From Polaromonas sp. (lineage in GTDB: Bacteria; Pseudomonadota; Gammaproteobacteria; Burkholderiales; Burkholderiaceae_C): a stretch of DNA of 64,000 bases. The notes beneath the pieces were generated by a model. That model had not been told where the DNA came from. It saw nothing but the letters and a program-made list of their open reading frames with translations, and ran no database searches. Location of the stretch: positions 92,218-156,217 of the forward strand of contig NZ_JABBPE010000004.1 in assembly GCF_012927455.1 (NCBI RefSeq), read 5' to 3'. Of the stretch, positions 9,201 through 17,339 are shown piece by piece. Positions within the stretch are counted from its first letter, which is position 1; each line of letters opens with the position of its first letter. A program made the translations under genes and the position numbers.

Positions 9201-9243
9201 GCTGGCGGCCGTTGGCCTGCTCCTTTGCGAGTCGCTACTAAAT

Positions 9244-10143
9244 ATGGCCAGCGCAGCGCGCATTCCCCCGATTCAGTGCCTGCTGACCTTTGAAGCGCTG
9301 GCGCGACTGCGCAGCGTGACCCAGTCGGCCGAAGAGCTTTGCGTGACGCCCAGCGCGGTCAGCCACCGCGTCAAGCAGCTCGAGCAAATCATCGGAACCA
9401 AGCTGTTTGGCCGGGCCGATTTTTCGCTGACCACTGAAGGCAGCGAGTACCTGGCGCATGTGCGCGAGGGCCTGGCCACACTGCAAAAATTTCCCGGCGC
9501 GGCCGGCCAAAGCGCCACCCCGGGCAAACGCAAGCTGCGGCTCGCCGTCACGCCCACTTTTGCGCGCTCCATTTTGATTCCACGGCTGCGCCAGTTTACC
9601 GACGCCTACCCCGAGATCGACCTGACGCTGCAGGTGTCGATTCCGCTGCTCGATGTGGTGGCCGAAGACGCCGACCTGATGGTGCGCTTCGGCGCCGGGC
9701 GTTATGCCGATGTCGAGCATGTCTGCCTGATGCAGGACGAAGTGGCGCCGCTGGCCTCGCCCACCTTCGTGCGCGAGCATGGGCCCTTCGAGGCGGCCGA
9801 GGACCTCGAGGGGGAAAGCCTGCTGCGCTCGCCGCTGGAGCCCTGGCGCACCTGGTTTACCGCCCACCAGCTCGACTGGCCTGAACCGCAGGACGGCTCT
9901 CAGTTCAATGACATCGGCCTGATGTGCGACGCCGCCGCCGCCGGCATGGGCATTGGCCTGGTCCGTCTGAAACTGGGCGCACCCTGGCTGGAAAACGGTT
10001 CGCTGGTCCGCCTAGGCAACAACGCCGTATTTGGCAGCAACACGGCCAGCCCGCACGCGCATTACCTGTGCTGGCGCACCGGCACCATGGACCGCTGGGA
10101 GTGCACCGCGTTTGCCGACTGGCTGCGCAAGAGCCTGGGCTAG
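9244..10143 (+). CDS. LysR-type transcriptional regulator (GcvA-like)
   Basis: 299 residues from the ATG at 9244 (MASAARIPPIQCLLTFEALARL). The track start at 9115 would translate the family B repeat, so I reject it. The N-terminal winged helix-turn-helix is plain: SVTQSAEELCVTPSAVSHRVKQLEQ. It is followed by a LysR substrate-binding domain beginning KLRLAVTPTFARS. The AVSHRVKQLE helix and overall layout are closest to the GcvA branch. The target is unknown. The gene follows purU in the same direction after a repeat, so it may regulate one-carbon or glycine metabolism, but that is only neighbourhood inference. Confidence 0.85.
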   Translation: MASAARIPPIQCLLTFEALARLRSVTQSAEELCVTPSAVSHRVKQLEQIIGTKLFGRADFSLTTEGSEYLAHVREGLATLQKFPGAAGQSATPGKRKLRLAVTPTFARSILIPRLRQFTDAYPEIDLTLQVSIPLLDVVAEDADLMVRFGAGRYADVEHVCLMQDEVAPLASPTFVREHGPFEAAEDLEGESLLRSPLEPWRTWFTAHQLDWPEPQDGSQFNDIGLMCDAAAAGMGIGLVRLKLGAPWLENGSLVRLGNNAVFGSNTASPHAHYLCWRTGTMDRWECTAFADWLRKSLG

Positions 10144-10178
10144 CGCCAGCTGCTGCACTTCAATTATTTGGTAAAACT

Positions 10179-10226
10179 GGCTGTAGCCCAATAACCACGG
10201 GCGCAAGAAGCTATATTATTAATAGC
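10179..10226 (+). repeat. Dispersed repeat family A, copy 2
   Basis: ggctgtagcccaataaccac, gggcgcaag and the terminal palindrome agctatattattaatagc. It lies in the 118-bp gap between the convergent LysR and response-regulator genes, where it may also act as a bidirectional hairpin. Confidence 0.78.
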
Positions 10227-10261
10227 AAACCAGGCGCTGACCGGCGTGATTCCGGCAACGG

Positions 10262-10705
10262 CTATTTGCCCTGGACAGCGTGATTGCGGGCGATGGCCTC
10301 ATTCTGGGCCAGCTGGACGTCGGCATTCTGGTGAAAAGCGGTCTGCTTGATGCAGTAGGCAAACAGCTCGTCAAGCTCGCTGGACTTATCAAAGACCTCA
10401 TCGGCTCCCAGCTCAATCGCCCGCCTGCGGATTTCCGGCGTAGCGTAGTTGGTCAGAACCACCACGTGCTGATACGGCTCCCGTTTTCGGCAGCCAGCCA
10501 GCACGCCCAAGCCCGTACCCTCCTTCAAGAATAGGTCGACGATGGCCAAATGCCACTGGCCGTCGTTTTGCGCCAGCCAGCGACTGGCTTCGGCCTGGGT
10601 CGCGCCATGACTGCAGACTTCTACATCGGCTATCTCGCGCAGCGATTCGATCAGGTTCTCCAGAACAATCTGGTTGTCTTCGGCGAGGTAAGTGATGAGT
10701 GCCAT
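10262..10705 (-). CDS. Stand-alone response regulator receiver protein
   Basis: A 147-residue single receiver domain. The acidic pocket is LAEDNQ (residues 7-12), the phospho-acceptor Asp is in LAIVDLFLKEGTG (about residue 56), the conserved Thr region is VVVLTNYA, and the Lys is in EVFDKSSE (about residue 107). The C-terminal 30 residues (FHQNADVQLAQNEAIARNHAVQGK) carry no recognisable output domain. No histidine kinase is adjacent, so it must act through protein contact or as a phosphate relay with a partner encoded elsewhere. The start is the ATG MALITYLAEDN. Confidence 0.85.
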   Translation of the reverse strand: MALITYLAEDNQIVLENLIESLREIADVEVCSHGATQAEASRWLAQNDGQWHLAIVDLFLKEGTGLGVLAGCRKREPYQHVVVLTNYATPEIRRRAIELGADEVFDKSSELDELFAYCIKQTAFHQNADVQLAQNEAIARNHAVQGK

Positions 10706-10942
10706 GGTGGTATTGGGGTTGCTGCGCTGGCCGGCGACAACGCATCATTAACCCGGCTGCTTTCCTCAAACTACCTTAGGCTCAAGCAAAACAAAAACTG
10801 CCGTCCATTGGCTCGCATGGAAGTAGGACAAGCCTTGCTTCGCCCGCCTTCGCGTGTGCAAAGGCGCCGCCAATAAAGCTGCGATCCTGGTACGGGCGCT
10901 TTGCCACGGCTTCGACAAGCCGCCGGTTACGCGGGACCAGGC

Positions 10943-11791
10943 CTAAAAATGCTCGTGCGGCGCCAGATAGCGCCACTGGCCTATCGGCAAATGGCCCAGG
11001 TTGACGCGGCCAATGCGCACCCGCTTCAAGCCGGTCACAAACAGCCCGACCTGCTCGCACATGCGGCGAATCTGGCGCTTTTTGCCTTGCTTGAGGACAA
11101 ACCGCAGTTGCTCGGGGTTTTGCCAATCGACTTGCGCGGGCTTGAGCGCCTCGCCATCCAGACTCAGGCCGTCGCGCAGCAGCGCCAGCTGTGCGCGCGG
11201 AAACACCGCCTGCACGTTGACGGTTTCAGCACCGTAACTGACGCGCACCAGATACTCTTTTTCCATGTCCGAATCTTCGCCGATCAGCTGGCGCGCCACC
11301 CGGCCGTCCTGCGTCAGCACCAGCAGGCCAATCGAGTCGATATCGAGCCGGCCGGCCGGTGCCAGGCCGCGCAGCTGCTCATGGCCCCAGCGCATACGGC
11401 TGTTGCATTCGCTCCAGCGATTTTGCGGCTGCACCAGCACCACGGCCGGCTCATGGCCGTCTTCGGCCTGACCGCTGACATAGCCGACCGGCTTGTTGAT
11501 CAGGATGGTGACCTGCTGGCGCTGCTGCTGCTCAGCCTCGCGCGCCACCTCGATGCGCGCATCGAGCGCGACCGGCTGGCCCATCACGGCGGGCACGCCG
11601 TTGACGCGGACCCAGCCGCGCGCAATCCAGTCATCGCCTTCGCGGCGCGAGCAAAGGCCCAAATCGGCCATGCGCTTGTTCAGCCGCACGGTCACGGGCA
11701 CGCTGCCTGGCGCTGGCGCCGGGGCTTTAGGGATGCGTACCGCTGTGCCCGCAGATTGCGGCGTTGTCTTGGGTTTTGATGAATCTTGCAT
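10943..11791 (-). CDS. 23S rRNA pseudouridine synthase, RluF/RsuA family
   Basis: 282 residues. After a Pro-rich N-terminal extension of about 38 residues there is an S4 RNA-binding domain (RLNKRMADLGLCSRREGDDWI), then the synthase domain with INKPVGYVSGQ and the catalytic Asp motif PAGRLDIDSIGLLVLT. The C-terminal block KQGKKRQIRRMCEQVGLFVTGLKRVRIG is typical of RsuA/RluB/RluE/RluF. The layout fits RluF best (U2604 of 23S rRNA in E. coli), but the position cannot be fixed by motif alone. The start codon lies three bases from a family A repeat. Confidence 0.87.
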   Translation of the reverse strand: MQDSSKPKTTPQSAGTAVRIPKAPAPAPGSVPVTVRLNKRMADLGLCSRREGDDWIARGWVRVNGVPAVMGQPVALDARIEVAREAEQQQRQQVTILINKPVGYVSGQAEDGHEPAVVLVQPQNRWSECNSRMRWGHEQLRGLAPAGRLDIDSIGLLVLTQDGRVARQLIGEDSDMEKEYLVRVSYGAETVNVQAVFPRAQLALLRDGLSLDGEALKPAQVDWQNPEQLRFVLKQGKKRQIRRMCEQVGLFVTGLKRVRIGRVNLGHLPIGQWRYLAPHEHF

Positions 11792-11793
11792 TT

Positions 11794-11838
11794 GCTATTT
11801 ATTTTATAGCTGACTGCGCCCGTAAATAATGGGCTACA
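11794..11838 (-). repeat. Dispersed repeat family A, copy 3 (reverse orientation)
   Basis: Read on the minus strand it gives ctgtagcccattatttacgggcgcagtcagctataaaataaatagc, matching the other copies block by block. It occupies the immediate 5' flank of the pseudouridine synthase gene, where it would be part of the leader or promoter. Confidence 0.75.
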
Positions 11839-12309
11839 GGCATATTTGGTATGTAATTTTGGGCAGTTTGCGTTTCAACATGGCAGCTGGCGGCGAGCGA
11901 CCGCCGTTTCCGTGTTTCCGTGTTTCCAGGTTTCCGTGCGTCGGTGTTTGCACCGCGCCGCGCCTGCCTGCAGCTGTTGTCGCCGATGGCCTCGCACAAA
12001 CGCGGTCCGTGCTGCTGAAGCTATCGGGTCCAAATCTTCCTGAGTCTTGATTTTGCGCCCCTTGGCATTTTGAGCCCAACCGCCCCGGTCGAGTGCCGGT
12101 TTTGGGCCGGTCAAAAAAAATACGTATCGTTTTGGGACAGTTCGTCGCCTAAGCGGTTTGCCGAGTTGGTTTAGCCCGGTGTTTTCCCTTAAAGCCGGAC
12201 TATTTCAGACTTAGGACTATTGTTTTTTTTTGGGCGATTGCGCTTAATGACATACCAAATTTTTTTGGATCATTCTTAGACATTTGACTTTTACAAAGGG
12301 GAGCAAACC
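11839..12309. other. Intergenic stretch of about 470 bp, no supported gene
   Basis: Between the divergent pseudouridine synthase and sugar dehydrogenase genes I see no credible coding frame. The track ORFs here are short and compositionally poor. At about 11907-11943 there is a short imperfect tandem array of gtttccgt units. The last 100 bp are AT-rich (runs of T, caaatttttttgg) and probably hold the promoter of the dehydrogenase. Confidence 0.6.
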
Positions 12310-13587
12310 ATGAAAGCAGGCAGACCACTGCTGGCGCTTGTCGCCGCAGGACTGGCTTTGGGCGCCGCCGCCCAATCCGGCAAAGACAACATCGCCAATC
12401 TCAAGCAGATGAAGGTGTCGGGTACCGATCTGAACATTCCGTCAATTCCGCAAGAGGGCAAAAACGCCGACGCGATTCGATCCAACCTGAAGCGCATCAA
12501 GCTGCCGCCAGGCTTCAAGATTGACCTGTATGCGGTGGTTCCCGACGCACGCCACATGGCGGTCGCCCCATCGACCAACATGCTGTTTGTAGGCACGCGC
12601 AAAACCACGGTGTGGGCCGTGACCGATCGCAATGGCGCTGGCGCGGCCACTGAAGTCAAGGCGTTTGCCCCTTCGCTGAACTTCAAGGTGCCTAACGGCG
12701 TGTGCTGGACCAAGGACGGCTTTCTGGTGGTGGCCGAGCACAACCGCATTCTCAACTTTCCGGCCGCCGAGTTTTTCTATGAAGGCCCGGATGTTGCGGT
12801 AATTGAAGTGGTGGCGCAAGGCAACCTGATTCCGGTCGAAGAAGAGTCGTACAACCACGGCGCGCGCGTGTGCCGGGTTGGCGACGACGGCAAGCTGTAT
12901 GTCAGCCTAGGCCAACCCCACAATGTGCCGCCCGCCGGCAAGGTCGACTTGTACAGCAAGCTGGGCATAGGCGGCGTTTTGCGCATGGACCCGTTTGACG
13001 GCTCCAAGCGCGAAGTGTTCGCGCGCGGCATCCGCAACTCGGTCGGCATGGACTTCAACCCCAAGGACAAAACCCTGTGGTTTACCGACAACCAGACCGA
13101 TGGCCTGGGCGATACGGTGCCTCCTGGCGAACTCAACCGTGTGACGGCCGTCGGTCAGCACTTTGGATACCCCTACTGGAACGGCAAGTTCAAGGTGGCG
13201 GGCAGCGCAGCGGCAGCCGATCTGAAGGACATGAAAGAGCCGCCCAACACGGTGCCACCCCAGCTTGAGTTCCCGGCGCACCAGGCGCAACTGGGCATGA
13301 CCTTCTACAGCGGCAAGCAGTTCCCGGCCAAATACCAGGGCGGCATGTTCATTGCCGCGCACGGCTCCTGGAACAGCACCAAGGCGACCGGCGCGTTGAT
13401 CAACTTCGTTCCTGTCAACGCCGACGGTTCGGCCGGCAAGGCCGAGATATTCGCCGAAGGCTGGCTGGACAGCGAGACTGGTACCTACCGCGGCCGCCCG
13501 GTCGACGTGGCGCCCATGAAGGACGGCTCGATACTGATCTCCGACGACTACGCCGGCGCGATTTACCGCGTCACCTACAGCAACTGA
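12310..13587 (+). CDS. PQQ-dependent sugar (sorbosone-type) dehydrogenase
   Basis: 425 residues with a cleavable Sec signal (LLALVAAGLALGAAAQS) and a beta-propeller of the glucose/sorbosone dehydrogenase family. Typical blocks are LPPGFKIDLYAVVPDARHMAVAP, VAEHNRILNF, ARGIRNSVGMDFNPKDKTLWFTDNQTDGLGD, PPGELNRV and MFIAAHGSWN. These supply PQQ/Ca ligands in the family. The enzyme should oxidise an aldose or similar substrate in the periplasm. The cytochrome c gene 95 bp downstream is the plausible electron acceptor. A GGGG-containing ribosome binding site (aaaggggagc) precedes the ATG. The true substrate is unknown. Confidence 0.85.
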   Translation: MKAGRPLLALVAAGLALGAAAQSGKDNIANLKQMKVSGTDLNIPSIPQEGKNADAIRSNLKRIKLPPGFKIDLYAVVPDARHMAVAPSTNMLFVGTRKTTVWAVTDRNGAGAATEVKAFAPSLNFKVPNGVCWTKDGFLVVAEHNRILNFPAAEFFYEGPDVAVIEVVAQGNLIPVEEESYNHGARVCRVGDDGKLYVSLGQPHNVPPAGKVDLYSKLGIGGVLRMDPFDGSKREVFARGIRNSVGMDFNPKDKTLWFTDNQTDGLGDTVPPGELNRVTAVGQHFGYPYWNGKFKVAGSAAAADLKDMKEPPNTVPPQLEFPAHQAQLGMTFYSGKQFPAKYQGGMFIAAHGSWNSTKATGALINFVPVNADGSAGKAEIFAEGWLDSETGTYRGRPVDVAPMKDGSILISDDYAGAIYRVTYSN

Positions 13588-13682
13588 TGTCCCCGCGCCC
13601 CGGTCGGTTCGCCGGCTCGGGGCGTCAATGACCATCACGGGGACTTGAACAGTCCCCGTTCGTATTTGGAGGCAAGAAAATC

Positions 13683-14000
13683 ATGCGACGACTCCTGACA
13701 ATTTTGTGTTTGATGGCAATCGCCGGCGCCGCCACGGCCGCCGACGTCAATGCGGGCAAGACCAAGTCTGCGGTCTGCGCCGTCTGCCACGGCGTGCAGG
13801 GACTGTCGACCCTGCCCAATGCACCCAACCTGGCCGGCCAGCCGCAGATTTATCTGGCCGAGCAGCTCAAGAATTACCGCAGCGGCAAGCGCACGCATGA
13901 GGTCATGAGCGTAATCGCCAAGCCCTTGAGCGATCAGGAAATCGAAGATTTGTCGGCGTGGTACGCCTCGCTACAAATTGTGCTGCGGGAAAGCAAATAG
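13683..14000 (+). CDS. Small periplasmic cytochrome c
   Basis: 105 residues: a Sec signal (LLTILCLMAIAGAATA), one haem-binding CAVCH at about residue 36, and a distal Met supplied by HEVMSVIAKPLS. The arrangement GVQGLSTLPNAPNLAGQPQIYL resembles the c553/c4-type class I cytochromes. It follows the PQQ-type dehydrogenase in the same direction with an AGGAGGC-like ribosome binding site (tttggaggcaag) and likely carries its electrons to the respiratory chain. It could also feed the nitrite reductase encoded 220 bp further on. Confidence 0.87.
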   Translation: MRRLLTILCLMAIAGAATAADVNAGKTKSAVCAVCHGVQGLSTLPNAPNLAGQPQIYLAEQLKNYRSGKRTHEVMSVIAKPLSDQEIEDLSAWYASLQIVLRESK

Positions 14001-14111
14001 CTGGCAGGCGACTCTCATTCGTTAACATCTCGACACCCGCCCAGCTTGCGCTGAGTCAAGGATATAAGTATGGTCAAGCTTCATGCGGCGGCTGGCCTGG
14101 ACTGAAAAGTG

Positions 14112-14127
14112 TTTGAAAATTTTCAAA
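14112..14127. promoter_or_regulatory. FNR/DNR-like palindrome upstream of the nitrite reductase
   Basis: TTTGAAAATTTTCAAA is a perfect 16-bp palindrome. Its core TTGAA-N4-TTCAA differs from the FNR consensus TTGAT-N4-ATCAA at one position per half. It lies about 100 bp before the nitrite reductase ATG. A start site 41 bp downstream of its centre (about 14161) would give normal class II geometry. A second, weaker match (TTGCGCTGAGTCAA) sits at 14046-14059. Confidence 0.5.
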
Positions 14128-14221
14128 TGCAGACCTGTCTACACACCCTAAAACCGGGTGAAGCCATCTAGCGATTTTTTGCCAGGGCAGGCGTGCCTGC
14201 ATTAAAACCCAAGGGCTCGTC

Positions 14222-15865
14222 ATGCGACTGCTATTCGCGAACTTTCACGGAAGGCGCGTGACTCGCGCCACTTGCCTGATCGTTTCAAGTGCGCTCGCAC
14301 TGTTGACCTTGGGGTGCCAGGGCCGCACCCCAGGCGAAGTGGCGGCGCCGCAGCCACCGGCATCGGCACCGGTCGCTGCCGTCGCCGCTGCCGATCCTTA
14401 CGACACGGCCAAAATGGATTTCAAGACGCCGCCGGCCGTGCTTTCTAACGAGCGCCACACCGGGCCTTTTTCCGCCGGCAGCGCGCTGAATATGGAGCCG
14501 GCGCTCAAAGCCCTCGACCCGTCGCCGGTCAAGGAAATTCGCCTGGACACGACGCACAAGATCATCGAAATTGCGCCCGGCGTGAAGTTCAGTGCCTGGA
14601 CCTTTGGCGACCAGGTGCCCGGGCCGGTGGTTCGCGCGCGGGTCGGCGACCGCATCAAGTTCACAATGACCAACCGCTCGGACGAGCCGGTCCCGGGCGT
14701 GAACGTGACGGCCGCGCCGATGATGCATTCGATGGACTTTCATTCGGCCATGGTCTCTCCGCAAGACAAATACCGCTCGATTGCACCGGGCCAGACAATT
14801 TCGTTTGAATTCACGCTCAATTACCCGGGCGTCTTCATGTACCACTGCGGCACGCCGATGGTGCTTGAGCACTTGGCCTCGGGCATGTACGGCATGATGA
14901 TCGTCGAGCCGCGCGGCGGCTACCCGACCAAGGTGGACCGCGAGTATGCGGTGCTGCAAAGCGAGTTCTACACCAAGCTCGACCCGCAAAAACGCATGGT
15001 CGATGGCCAGCCGCTACATGTGCTGGACGGCGACCGGGTGCGCGCCAAGTCGCCGACCTACACCGTGTTCAACGGCCGCTACAACGCCATGGTCGACAAG
15101 CCTTTGCCGGCCAAGCCCGGAGAGCGGGTGCGCCTGTTCGTGATGAATGTCGGGCCGTCCAACACGTCGAGCTTTCATGTGGTCGGCACGATCTTCGACC
15201 GCGTCTGGATGGATGGCAATCCGGACAACCAGTTTCGCGGCATGCAGACGGTGCTGCTCGGTTCGTCAAGTGGCGCGATTGTGGAATTCATCATTCCCGA
15301 GGCGGGCAACTATGTGATGGTCGACCACCACTTTGCCAATGCGTCGCAGGGCGCAATCGGCCTGATTGCGGCGGGCGGCACGCCAGAGGGCGGAGGCGCC
15401 GATGCGGGCATGGAACACCACAACATTCCGGCCACGGCGGCGCCGAGCGAGCCGAATGCCCAGAAAGGCAAGCTGGCGTTTGAGTCGAAGTGTCTGGCCT
15501 GCCACTCGATTGGCGGCGGCGACAAGATGGGCCCCGACCTGTACGGCGTGACCAAGCGCTACGACGACGCCTGGCTCACGCGCTGGCTCAAATCGCCTGA
15601 GGAGATGATGAAGACCGACCCCAGGGCCAAGGCATCGCTTGAAAAATGGAAGGTTCCCATGCCCAACCAGGGCTTGAGCGATGAAGAGATCAAGCAGTAC
15701 ATCGCTTACTTCAAATGGGCCGACCTGAACCTGAAGCCGCAAGGCAAGGCGCAGCCCCAGCCGGCCGCCCCAGGCGCTGCGCTGCCGCCCTCGCAAACAA
15801 AATCGGCCGCGCCGATGCCTGCGGTGCCGGCCGTGGCCGCATCCGCTGCCGCTAAAAAGCCGTGA
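14222..15865 (+). CDS. nirK: Copper nitrite reductase with fused C-terminal cytochrome c
   Basis: 547 residues. A lipoprotein-like signal (LALLTLGC) is followed by two cupredoxin domains. Copper-ligand motifs are visible: HSMDFH (first type 1 His, catalytic Asp and type 2 His), MYHCGTPMVLEHLASGM (type 2 His, type 1 Cys, His, Met) and MVDHHFANAS (third type 2 His region). After a linker at about residues 385-405 comes a cytochrome c domain with CLACH and a distal Met in KVPMPNQ. This three-domain layout is known from Ralstonia pickettii NirK, where the haem domain delivers electrons internally for nitrite reduction to NO. The sequence resembles the AniA branch (SFHVVGTIFDRVW). No nor genes are in the window. 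Confidence 0.88.
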   Translation: MRLLFANFHGRRVTRATCLIVSSALALLTLGCQGRTPGEVAAPQPPASAPVAAVAAADPYDTAKMDFKTPPAVLSNERHTGPFSAGSALNMEPALKALDPSPVKEIRLDTTHKIIEIAPGVKFSAWTFGDQVPGPVVRARVGDRIKFTMTNRSDEPVPGVNVTAAPMMHSMDFHSAMVSPQDKYRSIAPGQTISFEFTLNYPGVFMYHCGTPMVLEHLASGMYGMMIVEPRGGYPTKVDREYAVLQSEFYTKLDPQKRMVDGQPLHVLDGDRVRAKSPTYTVFNGRYNAMVDKPLPAKPGERVRLFVMNVGPSNTSSFHVVGTIFDRVWMDGNPDNQFRGMQTVLLGSSSGAIVEFIIPEAGNYVMVDHHFANASQGAIGLIAAGGTPEGGGADAGMEHHNIPATAAPSEPNAQKGKLAFESKCLACHSIGGGDKMGPDLYGVTKRYDDAWLTRWLKSPEEMMKTDPRAKASLEKWKVPMPNQGLSDEEIKQYIAYFKWADLNLKPQGKAQPQPAAPGAALPPSQTKSAAPMPAVPAVAASAAAKKP

Positions 15866-16272
15866 AGCCAGGCCGGTCGTTTTTGCCGGCCTTGCGCGCT
15901 GCCTGGATGTTTGCCAGGGTCCTAGGTGCGGCCGGCGCAGCGCTTGCGCCCATGGCAAGCCATGCCTGCGGTGCCTGTGTCGAAGACAACGTTGCCGCAA
16001 CGTACGACCACCAGGTGCTCGCGCGCGCCAAGGCGGTTGGCAGCGTGGTGGTGTTTTGCCAGGTCAGCGCTCAATTTGATGCGCTGCAACTGGTGAAATC
16101 GGCACGGCGCGTTGCGGGTGTAATCGCGCAGAGCGTGCGAACCTCGAATCAACCGCCAGCGCTGTCATTTGCCTTCGATCCGGCGCGCCAATCGCCGCAG
16201 GCCGCTGTCGATGCGATTGGGCGCAGCCTGCCGGCCAATACGCGCGTGTCGATCGTGCGGGTAATGAAATAA
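15862..16272 (+). CDS. Small secreted Cys-motif protein co-transcribed with nirK
   Basis: 136 residues. The ATGA overlap with the nirK stop makes translational coupling likely. A Sec signal (AAWMFARVLGAAGAALAPMASHA) precedes CGACVEDNVAATYDHQV at about residue 37. The rest (VVVFCQVSAQFDALQLVKSARRVAG ... NTRVSIVRVMK) alternates strands and helices in a way that resembles a small ferredoxin-like, HMA-type fold. I do not recognise the family. The Cys-x-x-Cys close to the mature N-terminus, the periplasmic location and the coupling to a copper enzyme make a copper-handling accessory role a reasonable guess, but no more. Confidence 0.6.
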   Translation: MKPGRSFLPALRAAWMFARVLGAAGAALAPMASHACGACVEDNVAATYDHQVLARAKAVGSVVVFCQVSAQFDALQLVKSARRVAGVIAQSVRTSNQPPALSFAFDPARQSPQAAVDAIGRSLPANTRVSIVRVMK

Positions 16273-16394
16273 AAACGCCCCGCAGTACGGTCAGGGATGC
16301 GTCGGCATCAGCCGGTGTGGCGCGAACGCGCTGTGCAGGAAGCACGGGGTTTGGGAGGACCGTGTTCGGACAAAGGCGGGCCAGTATTTTAGAA

Positions 16395-16442
16395 AGCTAT
16401 TGATTTGATAGCTGCTAACGCCCGTCCATCATGCGCTAGAGC
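16395..16442 (-). repeat. Dispersed repeat family A, copy 4, overlapping the crp/fnr stop codon
   Basis: Read on the minus strand it is agctctagcgcatgatggac, gggcgttagcagctatcaaa and tcaatagc. Its ctctag start supplies the TAG stop of the regulator gene, so the last residues and stop of that gene lie within or against the repeat. Confidence 0.75.
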
Positions 16443-17170
16443 TGCTTTTTATCATTAAACATGCTGGAACGCAGCGCCACGATGTCAAGCACGCGCAGCC
16501 CGCCGTATTCAACGCGAATAATGCCTTGCGCCTGCAGCGTGGTTAGCGCTTCGTTGACGCGTTGACGTGACAGACCGACCAGATAGGCCAACTCCTGCTG
16601 CGTGATGCGCAGCACTTCGCCCACGCCCGGATAGAGCACCGGGTTGAACAGCGCGGCCAGGCTGCGCGCCACCCGCAGATCGGGGTTATTCATGCGGTCA
16701 ATCTCACGCGCCGCGATGAACTGCCCGAGCCGCTCGTTGAGCTGGTTCATGACAAAACGATTAAAGCTGATCGAGTGGTCCAGCAGCCAGTGAAAGCTGT
16801 CGACCGGCAAGCCGGCCACCACGCTTTTGCGCAGCGCCTGGATGTTGTAGCGGTAGGGCTCGCGCTTGAGCGCCGTGCCTTCGCCAAACCAGCCTCCGGG
16901 CGGCACACCGGTGAAGGTCATGGTCAGGCCCTGGGCGTTGTCGGCACTCATCTTGAGCAGCCCCTCGACCACGCCAAACCAGTAAGTCACCGGTTTGCCG
17001 ACGCGGCACACATAGTCGCCCGTCGACGCGTCGCCGACCTGTAGCGCCGCCACCGCACGCGCCCGCTCATCACCTTGCAGCAACCGCAGCCAGGGAATGC
17101 CTTGCAGTTCATCCGGCGTGGGCGTTCTGCGGCGCTGGTGCAGGGGCAGGTCAGAGGAAAGGGATTTCAT
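16436..17170 (-). CDS. Crp/Fnr family transcriptional regulator
   Basis: 244 residues from the ATG of MKSLSSDLPLHQRRR. The track extends to 18046, but that part is antisense to the ligase gene. A cyclic-nucleotide-binding-like sensor domain (DYVCRVGKPVTYWFGVVEGLLKMS ... GGWFGEG) is followed by the long dimer helix and a C-terminal helix-turn-helix, ITQQELAYLVGLSRQRVNEALTTLQAQGII. There are no FNR-type N-terminal Cys clusters, so it is not an Fe-S oxygen sensor of the classical kind. It diverges from the acyl-CoA synthetase/ABC transporter operon with a palindrome in the gap, so it is the best candidate regulator of that operon. Confidence 0.85.
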   Translation of the reverse strand: MKSLSSDLPLHQRRRTPTPDELQGIPWLRLLQGDERARAVAALQVGDASTGDYVCRVGKPVTYWFGVVEGLLKMSADNAQGLTMTFTGVPPGGWFGEGTALKREPYRYNIQALRKSVVAGLPVDSFHWLLDHSISFNRFVMNQLNERLGQFIAAREIDRMNNPDLRVARSLAALFNPVLYPGVGEVLRITQQELAYLVGLSRQRVNEALTTLQAQGIIRVEYGGLRVLDIVALRSSMFNDKKQL

Positions 17171-17231
17171 GGGCGTGCTTTGTCCGACAAGGGCATCCTC
17201 CGGGCACACCCGCTTAGGACTTACCCGCAAA

Positions 17232-17249
17232 TTGTCGTCGCAACGACAA
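17232..17249. promoter_or_regulatory. Candidate operator between the Crp/Fnr gene and the ligase operon
   Basis: TTGTCGTCGCAACGACAA is an inverted repeat with perfect 7-bp arms around a 4-bp spacer, placed about 62 bp before the regulator start and 91 bp before the ligase start. It is a plausible binding site for the Crp/Fnr protein encoded next to it, although the TTG...CAA spacing is wider than in a classical FNR box. Confidence 0.4.
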
Positions 17250-17339
17250 GCGAACGTCAAACACAAGCCTACTATGCGTTTTATACCAGCCGTTTTTCTT
17301 GACAGAAGGGCTGCACCAAACTGTAAACAAGGAACCGCA

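Noticed and set aside
10782-11126. 114-aa minus-strand ORF next to the pseudouridine synthase
   Set aside because: It lies largely in another frame of the synthase gene. The part beyond the stop has no recognisable domain.
11875-12114. 79-aa minus-strand ORF in the 11.8-12.3 kb gap
   Set aside because: No recognisable family, poor composition and overlap with the tandem gtttccgt repeat.
14046-14059. TTGCGCTGAGTCAA as the main FNR site of nirK
   Set aside because: It has more mismatches than the palindrome at 14112-14127, and the TATAAG just downstream would put it too close to the start site.
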